Assembly: GCA_012295275.1 (NCBI GenBank)
Contig: CM022679.1
Coordinates: 4,336,879-4,400,878 of the forward strand
Direction of reading: 5' to 3'
Length of the DNA: 64,000 nt
Source of the DNA: Chrysomallon squamiferum
Taxonomy: Eukaryota > Mollusca > Gastropoda > Neomphalida > Peltospiridae
In this document: piece by piece, positions 14,508-27,707 of the stretch
Layout of the letters: every line of letters starts with the position of its first letter
Numbering within the stretch: the first letter of the stretch is position 1
Notes under the pieces: generated by a model
Seen by the model: only the letters and a program-made list of their open reading frames with translations
Told to the model about the DNA's origin: nothing
Databases searched by the model: none
Position numbers and translations under genes: made by a program

Positions 14508-15539
14508 TTACATACATACACACACACACAAAGACAGCTAATTTGTGTTGCGGACAACAGCCAAGAAATGGTCAGTTTGTCTTGTTGCCCAGGACGACGT
14601 CATAGCTGTGGCTGCTGCCAAACGAGAGAGGAAAACTGAACAAAACCAGTTCAGTCTGATAGTTGTTTGTTCTGTTTATTTTGTCACAGTTTTCTGTTAA
14701 CTTGCTGGACAGAGTATCAGTTGTGTATCTGTTTACAAGTATTTTATATATATATTTTTGTGTGTATAAATAAACAGATTGATATGTGTGAATGCATTTT
14801 TGTATGTTAGCATCTATCTATCTGTCTATGTATCTATAAATCTACCTATATATATCCAGGCTCACACACATACACACAAACGTATATATATATATATATA
14901 TGTGGTTCTCTACATGTCTAAACTTGTTAACCTCTTTCCATTTGTCTATCTGTCTGATTTATTTACTAAAAGATAATTAGAATTTGTCTTTGTATGCGCT
15001 TTCTTTCACCTTCTCTTTTTCTTTATCGCTGTTTTTTATTTTTATTTTTTTTAAAAACAACAATCTTTGCACTTTTTAAAAGAAAACAAAAAAAAAGATT
15101 AGATTATCTAAGTGAAGCGTTTGTCAGTTGACGTGTTCAAACAACAGTCATGACATCAGCAACGTAGTTGCAACGACCGCTTTCTTCTTTTTCTAACTTT
15201 TTTTTTTTACTTCATCTTTCTTTTCGGTTTTGGGGTTGTTTTTTTCTCTGACATGGTAGAACGTTCCCAGGTGAACCTATTTACTGAGATGTTTTTTTGC
15301 TCAGCTGTTTGTATTTGTTCTAAACTGACAGCTGAACATTCTACACATACAACACTCGTTCATGCAGGCAGCTGAATGATGCGCAGCATCGAAGATGGAA
15401 ATATTGCAGTTACAATCATCATCCAAGCTTATATTTATAGGTGGGATTAGGTGTGTGTTTATATGTATGTATGTGTGTGTGATTTGTATGTATGTATGTA
15501 TGCATGTAGTTTATGATTTTGAATATTCTCTGTCTTATG

Positions 15540-15720
15540 TACGTCTGAATCGACTCTGCACATAGACAATATTCGGGAACGCACTGGCGCAGGAGGACAA
15601 AGTCCAATCACGACCTCACAAACCCGTCAGATGTCGCTGACGAGACTCGAATGTATGACACCCATTCGCCGGCACTCCGAATGCGGACGATGTTACCGTT
15701 CGGCCACTGAGACAACATTA
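15540..15720 (-). mobile_element. Probable tRNA-derived SINE
   Basis: On the minus strand, TGGCCGAACGG (15706-15696) matches a tRNA Leu/Ser-type Pol III A box. CATTCGAGTCTCG (15653-15641) resembles a B box (GGTTCGARTCC) after a 42 nt gap. Between them CATTCG and CGAATG can form a 6 bp stem. A unique-looking body of about 100 nt follows. A (TGTA)n tract abuts the 5' side. No full cloverleaf is present, so it is not a functional tRNA gene. I see no target-site duplication. Confidence 0.5.
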
Positions 15721-15724
15721 TGTA

Positions 15725-16020
15725 TGCATATAGGTAAATATGTATGTATGTATCTATGTGTGTATGTATGTATGTATGCATGTGTGTGTGTATGTATGTA
15801 TGTATGTATGTATATATGTATGTATGTACGCAAATATGTAAATAAATATGTAAATGTCGTATGTATATATCTGTATGTATATATGTATGTTTGTATGTAT
15901 GCATGTATGTATACATGTATGTATGCATGTATGTATACATGTATGTATGCGTGTATGTATACATGTATCTATGTGTGTATATATAAACCCGAGTGTATGC
16001 GTGGGTGTATGTATATACGT
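15725..16020. repeat. (TGTA)n, long and imperfect
   Basis: TGTA/TGCA tetranucleotides with a second-order TACATGTATGTATGCATG repeat at 15,900-15,965. Adjoins the SINE-like element. Confidence 0.93.
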
Positions 16021-16728
16021 ACTTAAGACACGTGAAATTAAAAGTATCTTTCGTACAAACTGGTCACGTAAATGAGACAGTTGTCATAACAAAGAAGAAT
16101 GTGTCTCACCAATAATAATCACTGAATGAAACAGCAATAAAAAACGATGTATACAGCATTGACTAACATATAGAACTGTGTACAAATTTGTACTAAACAA
16201 TGTGAATGAAGAATGAAAATAACTCACCTGCTTTTTGTTTAACTTTGTCACTTGGTGGCAGCCTGGGTCAAACCCTAAACAAAAGCGCTCATCATTGTTT
16301 TTGCAATGGAATCTGTTTTAATCATTGATAAAGGCGAGTTTCTTGCCGCTTGTCACGGTAGACGGGGTTAATTGTATAATAATATATTAAAAAAATAGTT
16401 AAAGTAGGTGACATACCCCCAGCTGGGTTGATAAATAATACAGGGAAAAAAAGGGCGTTTCTGAGGGTTGACGAGGGAAGAAGAGGTAAGAAGAGGTAGG
16501 GAAAGAAGTGTTTGATGATGATGATGATGACAAACAATGAAGTTCGTGAGGGTCTTGAGAAAAGAGAAAGGTGATCACAGTGATGATCATAGTAATGATT
16601 GATGATGACGATGTTGATGGTAATGACGATATCGACGAAGGATAAGGAAATAATACAAAAAAGGACAAGAAATAAGTAAGAACAGAAAAGAAACGAGCAG
16701 AATAGGAAGAAATTGTATTTTGTGTTTA

Positions 16729-16837
<109 letters not shown>

Positions 16838-17532
16838 GAGAGTATATATATGTATGTTTGTAAATGCTTTGTATGACTTTCTTTTATTCATGCGTTTATC
16901 TATATACTTACATATCTATGTATCTATGATTTTTTTTTATACGTACATGCTTACAAATTGATATATGTATATCTGTATATGCGTGCTGTTCTTTTCTCTT
17001 TCTCCAATGGACCGTTAAATGAATACTGTAAAGAGGACATATGGTGGGTTGTTGTTTGTTTGATGTGTACAATCAGAACAGCATGATAAATCAAAGCAAT
17101 TGGCGTGTATCTAATAAAAAAATACTTTACTGTTGCTCCGAAGTTGAAAATCAGTTTGTAGGTCAACCAACGTATTTACGATTGTGACTTTCATAGCGAC
17201 AGTGGTTGGAAGTTAAAAAGAAGTTTAAAGAACCAACATTCAGAAATAATTTTAATTACGACTGTTGCAGTTATAAATGCCAAAATGTAAATTGTTATTT
17301 AATGTCAGAAATATTTGTTATGGTTCAAGCAAATTATTATAAAAGCTAAATTTGTTTCTGTGGGTTTTTAATAGGTAGATATTATTAGAAAGAGTTCTAG
17401 CACTGTCAACTCTGTTATCGTTTTTACTGTTGTTGTTTGTTTCTGTTGTGGTTGTCCAGTCTTTTGTGTTCATATTTTTTGCTTTTTATGCTTATCATCA
17501 TTAATTTTATTTGATTAATGTACTTATTGTCT

Positions 17533-17533
<1 letters not shown>

Positions 17534-17575
<42 letters not shown>

Positions 17576-17640
17576 TACTACTACTGTTATTACTACTACT
17601 ACTACAACTACTACTATCACTGTTATTATTACGATAACAA
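17534..17640. repeat. (ATT)n-(ACT)n
   Basis: Compound trinucleotide array. Confidence 0.9.
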
Positions 17641-18627
17641 TATTACACGTAACTCAAGCTCAAGTTGACCTTAATACAGTGGAAACTGCTTAAACTAAAT
17701 GAAACTTTAATGAAATTTAATTAGACCTAGACGTCTCCAGCTAACACGGAGAGGTATCACACTTAAATATTTGGACATCAATGAAGTTTGTTTTATTATT
17801 AAAGATCCGAGGTGCGACATGAACTAAGAACGTGATACTAGTCATGAAGTATACATGTTAAATACCTTTAGGACTAATCAGTTTGGGTGTGTCGTATGTG
17901 TTCGTACTGGCGTGTGCGTGCAGTACGTGTGCGTGTGAAAGCAGAATTGGTCAGATAAGCATTCAAAAATAATGTTTAACATCACAGTTTAAAATGTTTT
18001 CAAAATTATGTTATTGGCGTGGAAACCCTTTTTGAACATTGCTAGGCCTGCTGTAGACTGTTAATTTATTATTAATTATCATTCCAGTAGGTAGCTGAAT
18101 ATTGTTATTTTGGAACTGAAGCCAGCATTATCAGTTATAACAATACGAATAATAACAATAATAGTAATAATAGCAGTAATAATAACAGTAAGAAGAAGAA
18201 AAGAAGAAAAAAAAAAAAAGGAAAAAGAAAAAGAAAAACAAGAACAAGAAAAAGAAGAAATTGAAAAAATCGCCATTCTACCATTTTACTTATTTCTAAA
18301 TATGAAACTGACAGCTTACAATATAAAATTGAAATCTTTAAAACGTAGTAATGAGATTCATTATTTTAATTCTCTAACACTGAAAGAAAAAAAAAAAAAA
18401 AGAAAGAAAAGAAAAGAAAAGATCAGAAAAAGAAACAAAAACTTCATAATTTGTATAAAATTTGATCGGCCACAATTGTGAAATATCATCGCAATGAGAA
18501 ACATTGAAAAAAATAATAAAAAACAGATTAATAACAAACTCTTTGTATATATCTGAATCCGCCGCTGACTTTTTACAGATAAAAGAGAATATTTATAAAT
18601 CACTGTAATAAGACATATCAACATTAA

Positions 18628-18631
<4 letters not shown>

Positions 18632-18701
<70 letters not shown>

Positions 18702-18733
18702 TAATAATAATAACGATGATGATGATGATGATG
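18632..18733. repeat. (AAT)n-(GAT)n
   Basis: AAT array followed by a short GAT array. Confidence 0.93.
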
Positions 18734-19924
18734 GCTGTACTAGCAAAAGTAATAATAACAGAAATAAAAATAATAACAAAAAAAACCACCCCAAAAACAG
18801 AACCACCACCCGGCATATATTTGTATCGGCCGCTGATTGTTAACAATAAAACGGTGAAATGCCTACATCGCTGTGATCACGTTCTGATTTCTTACAACGC
18901 GGCGATGTTGTCTTTGTGACTGATGGTGGTTTATTACTCGCTTCTAAGACAGATTACAAAATAATAGCAAAATCGTTGACGAAACTGAGGAGCCGGCCCA
19001 GCACTAAGACATTACTTCGAGACCGCAGTTAATTCAATCATAACTCAAACGTGGAAGTGTTTATCTTTCACACAACACGAGGCAAAACGTCATACGTGTT
19101 TTCCAATAACAGAAGTCAAAAAAAAAAGTTTGTATGAATACTGCTGTGCGTTAAGAATTAAATTTGTTTACCAAGAGAGAACAGAGAGAGTTTTCCAATA
19201 ACAGAAGAAATTCTGATTTTGTGGTACATATTTATGAATGGTTGGCAATGATCGCAGTGATGGTTTCGTGTATGTATCGATGACTGCTGTTTAATTACAC
19301 ATATGTGTGTTTATGCATATTACTATATTCGCCCTAAATAATAGTATATTTCTGCTGTTGTTGTAGTTGTCCTGGTTGGCGTTAAAGTTTTGACATTGCT
19401 GTCAGTAACAAGAGGTGAAGAGGTAGAAGAAGAAATGAATGAAATCACTCTGTCCATATATTCAATAAGCAAGTTTAAATTTAATCTTTGAAATATACAG
19501 AACTCCTATTAACACAGCTTAAAACAATCAAATACATGCAGTAATTTTATTAAAAGCAAGAGATTATTTTACAGATTAGAACCAAAGATTATTTCATATG
19601 CAGCATCCAGTAGAAAGAAAAGACTATACGTGTGCGTTCACTAGCAAGTCAACGCCTGGAAGGAACGATAACCCAATTGGGGCGCCATGGTTGATGGAAC
19701 ACGTGACCCAAAGCGTTTCTATCTAGCACTTTACATCTGATCCAACGCTCTGATCCCGACCTGCAGCTAAATTGTATTAATAAAACATAGCTTTAAGAAG
19801 CGGGACACGCAAAGGTCTGCGAAATGACCATCCCACCAGGATTAATTAAAGAAAAGTAGATCGTAAATCTGAGCGTTGTCTACACGGCAGTCGCAGAAGT
19901 GGAAACAATTAACGGGAGTTAACT

Positions 19925-20960
19925 AGCATGTGTACATCCCATTGACTTCTCTTGTTAATCTTCACACTTGTCGATGCGTTCTAATTTCCAACTCACAAAT
20001 CTATGACGCACAACTTGCCGTTCAGTTATTGCTTGACGTGTGTACAGGAATGAGAGATTTTCAACTAGCATGTGAACATCCCATTGGAATTTTTGTGGTT
20101 GACGATAATTCTCTCATTTTCATCACAATTATGATGAACAAGTCGCGCATGCTGATATTAATCTACATTGTAATTTAGATATAAACTGTAGGGGTTCGAT
20201 TAGCCAGTATACATCCCACTGTTTTTTTATTTTTGTTTTGTTTTTTTGAAAGTCACAGTTGAAGATACGCCCTAATTTTCAACGTACGAAGTGTTTCGGC
20301 CGATGTTAATGTTTGATGTTATCCTGGGCGTAACCTTATAAAGTGTACAGTTCAAGATATAAATAAAAGACTTTAGACAAGCGTTTGTACATCTCTTTGA
20401 CTTTCTTTGTCAATATCCTAAATTTTACAAACGAGAAAACGAAACTGCGACTATCAAATGTTGCTGTTTATGCTTTATTTAATATGATAATATTCTTTAA
20501 AATGAACATAACAATCTAAGGTATAGCCTAGCCTGTGTATTAAAGTCGACATTTGACTTTAGTGGATATATGTGCTATTCGTGGCAAATGAACATAATGT
20601 TACGAATATATTTCGTATAACTAATGCAAATATGACATAATAAAGCACTGATAAGTCTTACAAAAAGACATGAAATTATAATATTATTAATGTTACTTTA
20701 GATTTATATTTGCTGCTATTTCAAAATCAGCTTGCGAACTGCTGAAATCAACTTGTATGTTTCTGCTTAATTAGTTAATTATTTAAGTTTCTTGGACAAC
20801 ATAATAATGCACACAGGAATCTGTGACGTGTTGTATCATGTCTACGACAGATAAAAACACAAAAAACTCCACTTGTTTCTGCGTATTGGAAATCAACGCA
20901 GTAATCAGTGAAGTAAAATTTGCATGTGTAAATCCAGTTGAGTTTTATTGTTTAATTTGC
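19925..20960. repeat. Decayed tandem repeat, about 135-180 bp unit
   Basis: The motif GCATGTGTACATCCCATTGA and variants occur at about 19,926, 20,069, 20,203, 20,381 and 20,922. Three of the units share a later CCTAATTTTCAAC-like segment. Consistent with an old satellite or a repeated element. Confidence 0.5.
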
Positions 20961-22392
20961 GCCAGCCACGATACCTCTTGAAGATCCAAACCAATCTCAG
21001 ACAGAAATCTTTCCCTGACGAGGACCAAAATCAAGATCTTGGAATCCTTTACCATCATTTATTTATCATTTTAGTTTATTTTTACCTTTTTCTCACACTT
21101 TGGTTAGCTTCTGTCACTCCCTCTTTTTTAAATAATGCAAGTTTTTCTTTGATTACTGTTGTTATTTTAATTTTTCATTTGATTTCTTTTCTGTGGTATA
21201 TATGTGAGTGTTCTTTTATTCTCCCAGAATTTTCACATGTATAATGATGTTACTTTAATTTATACTGTTACCGTCAAAACTGAAGTTGATTCTTAAATCA
21301 ACTGTCTAGAACGAACTTTTGTATGACGTACAGCAAACCAAAAATGAAAAGTCGTGTACAGAAGTAAGAAAAGAATACAAAGAGAAAAATCTGAATGTTG
21401 AACTTTTATTAGATTACAACATATTTTGATATTATACATTTTATGTCATGTCCAGATTTTATATTTTATAGAATTTATTTAAAACATTTATCTTGCATAA
21501 TTTAAAACAAATAAAAATACAACAGTAATAAAAACAAAAACAAAAAATTAAATTAAATTAATTAAAATATAATAAAATAAAATAAAATAAAAATATTAGT
21601 GTAATGTTATTTTTATTATTGTTGTTGTTTTTTACCACATACTACTACATCTAAATTACCCTAATTTACATTACTTTTTAAAACAAAAAAACAACTGAAC
21701 CCGTTTTTAACATATATATATATCGCATAACTTAATTTTTATTTTTTTTAAAACACGCCAGTTTTAAAAAGAAAAAACAAACTGAACCCGTTTTTAACTT
21801 AAACACGCCAGCAACCACCTGAACACCATCAGCCACGCCTCATTTCCCAGACGATAATCCGAAGTGAACGCGTGAAATAAACGACTCTTTAATAGTTCGG
21901 CCTGATAATGGTGTTACGCTGAAAGACGAGTTTCTGCCATCTGCTTCCATCTAAATGAACTGGCTTAGGTCCTTACGTTTTCTGTTTTTAAAACAGTATG
22001 ATTGTGTCAGAAAATGAAATGCATTAAAGGTGTTGAAATTAGTTTGTTTCTGATGGGTAGACCATCAAAACTGTACCGTTGGGCTAAAGCAATCAAGCAA
22101 TATGGCGCTGTGGTTGAAAGGTTCACGTTAAACAACTGCAGGTAATTAAGAATGAAATTTCAATTTAAAAAAAAGAAAAAACGAGAAGAAAATGTTAGCT
22201 CCTTGACCAAGTATAAAATTAATAAAACAGATTCTAAAGACTAATACTAATTGTCTGATCCACAAATCGCAACCAGTTTGTGTTATATACTATTAGATTC
22301 AAAAAAAAAATAAAAAAAAAATTCTTCTAATTAAAATTTCCGTTTAAAAAGAATATATAATTGTTATAACATATCGAGTAATTCTTATACCT

Positions 22393-22511
<119 letters not shown>

Positions 22512-23514
22512 CAAAAGTACATACATGTGTACGTGTGTATGTATGTGTATATGTGATGTGTGTCTCTGTTTACATACTGAAATTAAGAGGAACTGAAATT
22601 ACATTCCCTAATCTCGTCTGTCATGTGTATAGCCAATATATCACAACCCACAGTTAAAATTATCAGCAACTTCACTGTGGTTGCTATTTTTTTTACAGTT
22701 TAATGGGATAAATACAGGCCTAAATATAGCTTAATACTGACCGAAGTGCAAAGCAAAAAATATATTACAGTCTTTTTTTAAAATAGAGCGGCGAGTTATT
22801 TATTACTGTACGCTGGCGTTTGGCTTCATGCAGTGATGTGGTTTAAATTCTAATCATTTTCTGTGGCTTAAATGTGAAACAGTAAACACAAACTGCCTTT
22901 CATCCAGCCATGTTTTGCATTCGTAGTTAACAGCATTTAAATTTCTTGTATGTTTTAGTCATCTTTGATAAGCAGACCTTTGAATGTGTATTTTTAACGT
23001 GTCCTCTTCATCTGATTTTGCTTGATAGTCCAAGAAGGGCTAATGGATTTATTTCTCGTAATTGTCCCTCTGATGGCTGATGTTTGTAATAACAGATATT
23101 TTAATTTTAATACTGTTGAGATTTCGCATATATGAATTTGCATAATGACAAATTAGAAGCGTACAGTTACGAATTAGCATCAGTAGAGGGTCAAAAAACG
23201 AACTTGATCCATTTTTTACTGAGGTTACTGATCGGAAACGAAAACAAATATATAATAATAATAATAATAATAATAACCTGAAAGGTGTTTCTAAATTTAA
23301 TTTGTTTGGAAGAAAGACACGAAGAATAGATGAATGGTGAGAAATAAAACAAGGAGCGACGGACTGAATTGAAAAAAAATAATGAGACACATTAATGAAT
23401 GAATGAAAAAGAGAAGAAAAATGAACGAAAACCGAAAGAAAAGAAAACGAAGGTTTTTACAACTCTGTTTTGCAGATACATTGTGACATTAAAACAGTTT
23501 TAACAGCTGCAGTA

Positions 23515-24070
23515 CGGCTACTAGACTCGATGCACACCGAATAACCCGAAAAACCAGCCTGGTTTCATCCCACACTGCGAACCAAACCTCTGGATGTCAT
23601 TTATTATGCACAAGATGACGTCTGTCTCGAGCGAGATCCGAGCCGAGATCGGCTGTTTACGTACGTACATGCGCAGCGAACATAAACACCACGTGCTGGC
23701 CTCCCGTAGCGATTCTCCGCAAGTTTTACCTTTAACAAATATTGAGTAATCCGCTGATTAATAACATGCGAAAGGTTGGGGGAGCCATTAGATGATTAAT
23801 TTGAAAAATTGATGTTATTAAAATGTAATTACGACACCCCGCCAAGGCAGGAGTGCAGGGTTTGATCAAGTGGAACTCTTCAGCGGTTAAGGTAGTTTCG
23901 TCTGCTTCGGCCGTCGCTTCCAATAGCTCATCTCGTTAGCAGAGCAAAATAAGTGATTACTTGACCAATTTATTTCAAATTACAACGGCTAATTCAATTG
24001 TAGATATGCATGTGTGCGCATGACGAGCTGAAAGGAAGAAATTGTTTTGTACTATAATAGAAAGGGCGAA
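23515..24070. other. Complex non-repetitive block, candidate conserved non-coding element
   Basis: This block combines a CpG-rich part (about 23,600-23,720, including CACGTG, an E-box) with a dense group of TAAT-type cores (about 23,750-23,835, for example AGATGATTAATTTG and AAATGTAATTACGA). Coding is unlikely because stops occur in every frame at short intervals. Enhancer-like character is inferred from composition only. Confidence 0.3.
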
Positions 24071-24224
24071 ATCGCTTTAGTCATCGTTATTTCTCCACGC
24101 TGCTATTTATAGCTTTCTCAAACAGTCATTGTAATGCAACAAATCCGAGTTCCTGCAGCTCTAGAAGTCAAAGGTGGTTTACAAACAACTTCCTTGGGCT
24201 TCTTTTTTTTCTTCTTTTTTGGAA

Positions 24225-24227
<3 letters not shown>

Positions 24228-24286
<59 letters not shown>
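24228..24286. repeat. (TC)n
   Basis: Perfect array, followed by a GT/T-rich stretch. Confidence 0.96.
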
Positions 24287-24290
<4 letters not shown>

Positions 24291-25479
24291 TTTGTGGTGT
24301 TTTTTTGGTTGTTGTTTTTTCTTAAATATTATGAAATTTGTTTCGTTTTCAGAGTCAATTATAATGCCATTTCATTTTGTAATCCTGGATCTTGCCCAGG
24401 TTTTCCATTAATGAAATTATAAACAAAAGGAAAAAACGTCCGATATAAAAGATAACCGAATTTCGTTTTTGAAGAAGAAGAAAAAAAAATTATCTAAATA
24501 AAAAAATAAATAAAATAAAAAATAAAAAACCTCTTTTAATGAAATCTTAAAACTGATGATAAAATTAGAAATAATAATTTTTTCCAGAATAATCAACCGC
24601 AGCTCAATCCAAACCAGATATCTGTAGAACTGCGACAAGCCATAAATTATACAGATTTCTGTAATTTTATTATGCACGAAATTCAACAAATTCTCAATTT
24701 CGAAAACAAACTGAATAATTAAGAGAATGTGTGGGGTTCTAAAGTCATTAAATAACCTGTTGGCATTCGTTTGCAAATTGTTAAGTGAACTCATTAGACT
24801 TTTGGCCTTGTCAAAATAAATCAACAGTTATATCCACTCTAAAATTTTTAGTATGTTTTCTTAATTCACCTCTTGCCAAGTAGAATCTGTGATCAACAGT
24901 CTGTTTGATTGTGTTTTCTCTTTTTTTCTTTTTTTTTTTTTTTTTTTTTTTGTTTGTTTTCCCTCTGAACCATGCTAACATTCAAAGAAGATTTGAACCA
25001 AAATTTATAAAAAATATAATTGAAAAATCTGAAATTTTAGGCCCTAAATTGTGTTTAAATATTAGTCAGGGAGAAGAGAGTGTATAGCTATCTTTACACC
25101 ATTGGTATTATTTCTGGTAACTGAATTTGCAAAAGTAGAAATCATCCGAAGAGAAAACATTTGGAAATTCCAGTTGTTCGTTTCATTCTACAAAAAACTT
25201 TCAAATGATAATGAACTAATGTATAAACAATTTACCCGCTTAATAGCCTTCGTTATTAAAAGTCTTTTAATTTTATTTTTTTATTTATTAATATAAAATA
25301 AAATAAAATAAAATAAAAAAAAATAAAATAAGTCCTTGATAAATAAAATCAGGTAATATACAATTTCAATAGGCTACTATTATATACTGGTACTAACAAA
25401 TGCTTTTGTGTGTTTGTGTGTCTTTGTAATGCATATGAGACAACATCACACACCATAAATTAGAACGGAGCTTCTTACT

Positions 25480-25790
25480 GAACGGGAAAATAATAATCGT
25501 AAGATCGCAATGTCAACGCGTCCATTTCAAGCATCGCTGATTTCTTACGACGTAGTAGAGAAACATCGTCTGAAATTAGCCGAAGTCAAGGGCTATTAAA
25601 CATTGATGAGCCTTCTTCTTGCACGGGCGACACGCTTGTTTGCATCGCGAGTAAAATCTGGCACGTGCTTCGCGTGACCGCGTGCTGTCGGTAACCAGCG
25701 CGCGCTAGGACCCCTCGCGTTCACGGAGGCTTGAAAGCAACACCCGGCGAAAGAGGTTTCCTGCGAAGAACGGAATGAATAATTTACGTT
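25480..25790. other. CpG-rich block
   Basis: An island of high CpG density in an AT-rich setting, strongest at about 25,620-25,755 (for example ACCAGCGCGCGCTAGG). It could mark a promoter, an unmethylated element or a decayed insertion. No start signal or splice site is clear. Confidence 0.3.
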
Positions 25791-26210
25791 GGTTAGACGT
25801 ATTATTCTACTAATTTAATACATGCAGTAAACAGTGCTATACCGACAGTCACGCATGCTTAAGCTTGCTTATTAACAATGCAACGCTTGTTCGTTTAATT
25901 AAGCTTTCCGACTTAATTGCAATGCATGTTGTTGGGTTTTTTTTTTTTTTTTTTGGGACCGTTATAATCTTTACATGTTGGCCCACCCTAAATGAGTAAG
26001 TTTGAAACTAGTGGAAGAATAATTAATATAGGTAAATTAATATCTTCATTATTTTTTTATTAAGTTAATTATTCCTTTGTTTGTTTTCTTTATTTATTTT
26101 CAACAATGGTTTTTGTTCTTGTTGTTGTTCGTGTTGTTATTATTGTTATCAAAACTGATATTTTAATGAATGTTTATTTATTTATTTACTTTTTCTTCTT
26201 TTTTTTAATG

Positions 26211-26234
26211 TTTTTTTTTTTTTTTTTTTTTTTT
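26211..26234. repeat. Poly(T)
   Basis: Uninterrupted T-run. Similar runs lie at 3203-3232, 24929-24951, 25939-25954 and 47765-47790. Confidence 0.9.
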
Positions 26235-26799
26235 CTTGTAATTTTTTATCATTGTTATAGCTGGTTTCTTTGTTTGATTAATTGTCTGGAGATTCAGTTT
26301 CCTAGGATTATTAAAACTATCCAATTTAAAACTGATAAATTCGTATCTGATACAGTAACCAGGATACGTTATGTATCAAACTCGTACAACGAATCTGTCC
26401 GGTGTGTAATCTCTTTACGATCATCGTATATCTGAGACATTTATGCCTATACCCAAGCATTTTCTTCTAAATCATAAAACAAAATTCGTAAATGTCATAA
26501 TTTCTAGCGTAAACTTTTTTGTCACTTTTACCATACTTTTAAACTTTTCGGTATTTCAAGTTGACTTTTTCTCAACTGTTGGTTTTAATAAATTTAAATT
26601 AATTGTAATAATATAATAATAGTAACTTTTCTTTTTAAGCGTATCGGTTATTAGCACAAAAATAATGACATATTCCTTATTTTCAATAATTTCTATTTCA
26701 GAAAGAATAATATTATTTTACAAATCTGCCGGAAAATTAATAACTGATTTTTGTTAAAGTCGTACTATTATATTACTGTTTCATTATATTTGTTTAATT

Positions 26800-26830
<31 letters not shown>

Positions 26831-27059
26831 TTGTATTTTATGTATGCATTCCTTAAAACTGAATTACTATTTTAGACATAAACGAAAGACCTATTCAAGA
26901 AATGAGAATTACATCATAGAGTTATTTCCCTTTCTCTTTTCTATTGTTTTATTCTAAATCTATTTAGGACACTACAACCTTCAGTCATTTTTGTGTGGAT
27001 TCGTATTCTATATTTAGCACAATTATATAAGGAAAACTAACTCACACAGTCAACTTATA

Positions 27060-27450
27060 GAAAACGTGCCGGTCGAAGAAAGCGAATCTAGTTTAATACG
27101 CACGCCCCACGCCAGTCGCTATAGCAACAGTTCCGACGGTTTTTTCAATTTACGTTTAAGGTGCTGAGTTTTAGTGCTAGCATCGTAGACTAGATCGTCT
27201 GTAGAGTTCATGCTTGGAACGCGTGCTTCTTTGCAAACCTCGACTATACTGTCATCAAGACATATCACGTTCCAACCCGTGTCTCGCGAATGAATTATCG
27301 AAGTGTAATGCTTTCCTGTCTGTGGGAACGTTGTATAAATGATCTCTCAGTTGCTTAATGAAAAGTTGTTGTGGCTGCGGTTTTCGTTTCTCGTTAGCTG
27401 TGCGAGTGTGTACGATCCTGTATAACCACACATTTAAAACGTGTTTTGTT
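27060..27450. promoter_or_regulatory. CpG-containing block with an RFX X-box-like site
   Basis: GTCGCTATAGCAAC at 27115-27128 is close to the RFX X-box (two half sites around two bases). About 210 bp to the right is TGTATAAATG, a TATA-like sequence on the plus strand. No open reading frame follows, so promoter function is speculative. Confidence 0.2.
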
Positions 27451-27657
27451 TCTTCTTGCCTTTACTTATTATCTTTGTTCTTGCATATCGATGATCACAG
27501 CGTTAACAGCGACTGTTGACTGTTTTAGTCCCATTTGGATGCGTTGTAGTTTGGGGTTAGACCTGGACAAGTCTGGTCACTTTAATCGCTAGCAGGATTA
27601 ACTCTTCTGTATTTGGATATTGACCTATTTCCCATTCCAGCCAGTTGTTAATCAAAG

Positions 27658-27662
<5 letters not shown>

Positions 27663-27706
<44 letters not shown>
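27663..27706. repeat. (TA)n
   Basis: Array of about 44 bp, followed by a partial echo of the left flank (ATCACTATATATA). Confidence 0.95.
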
Positions 27707-27707
<1 letters not shown>

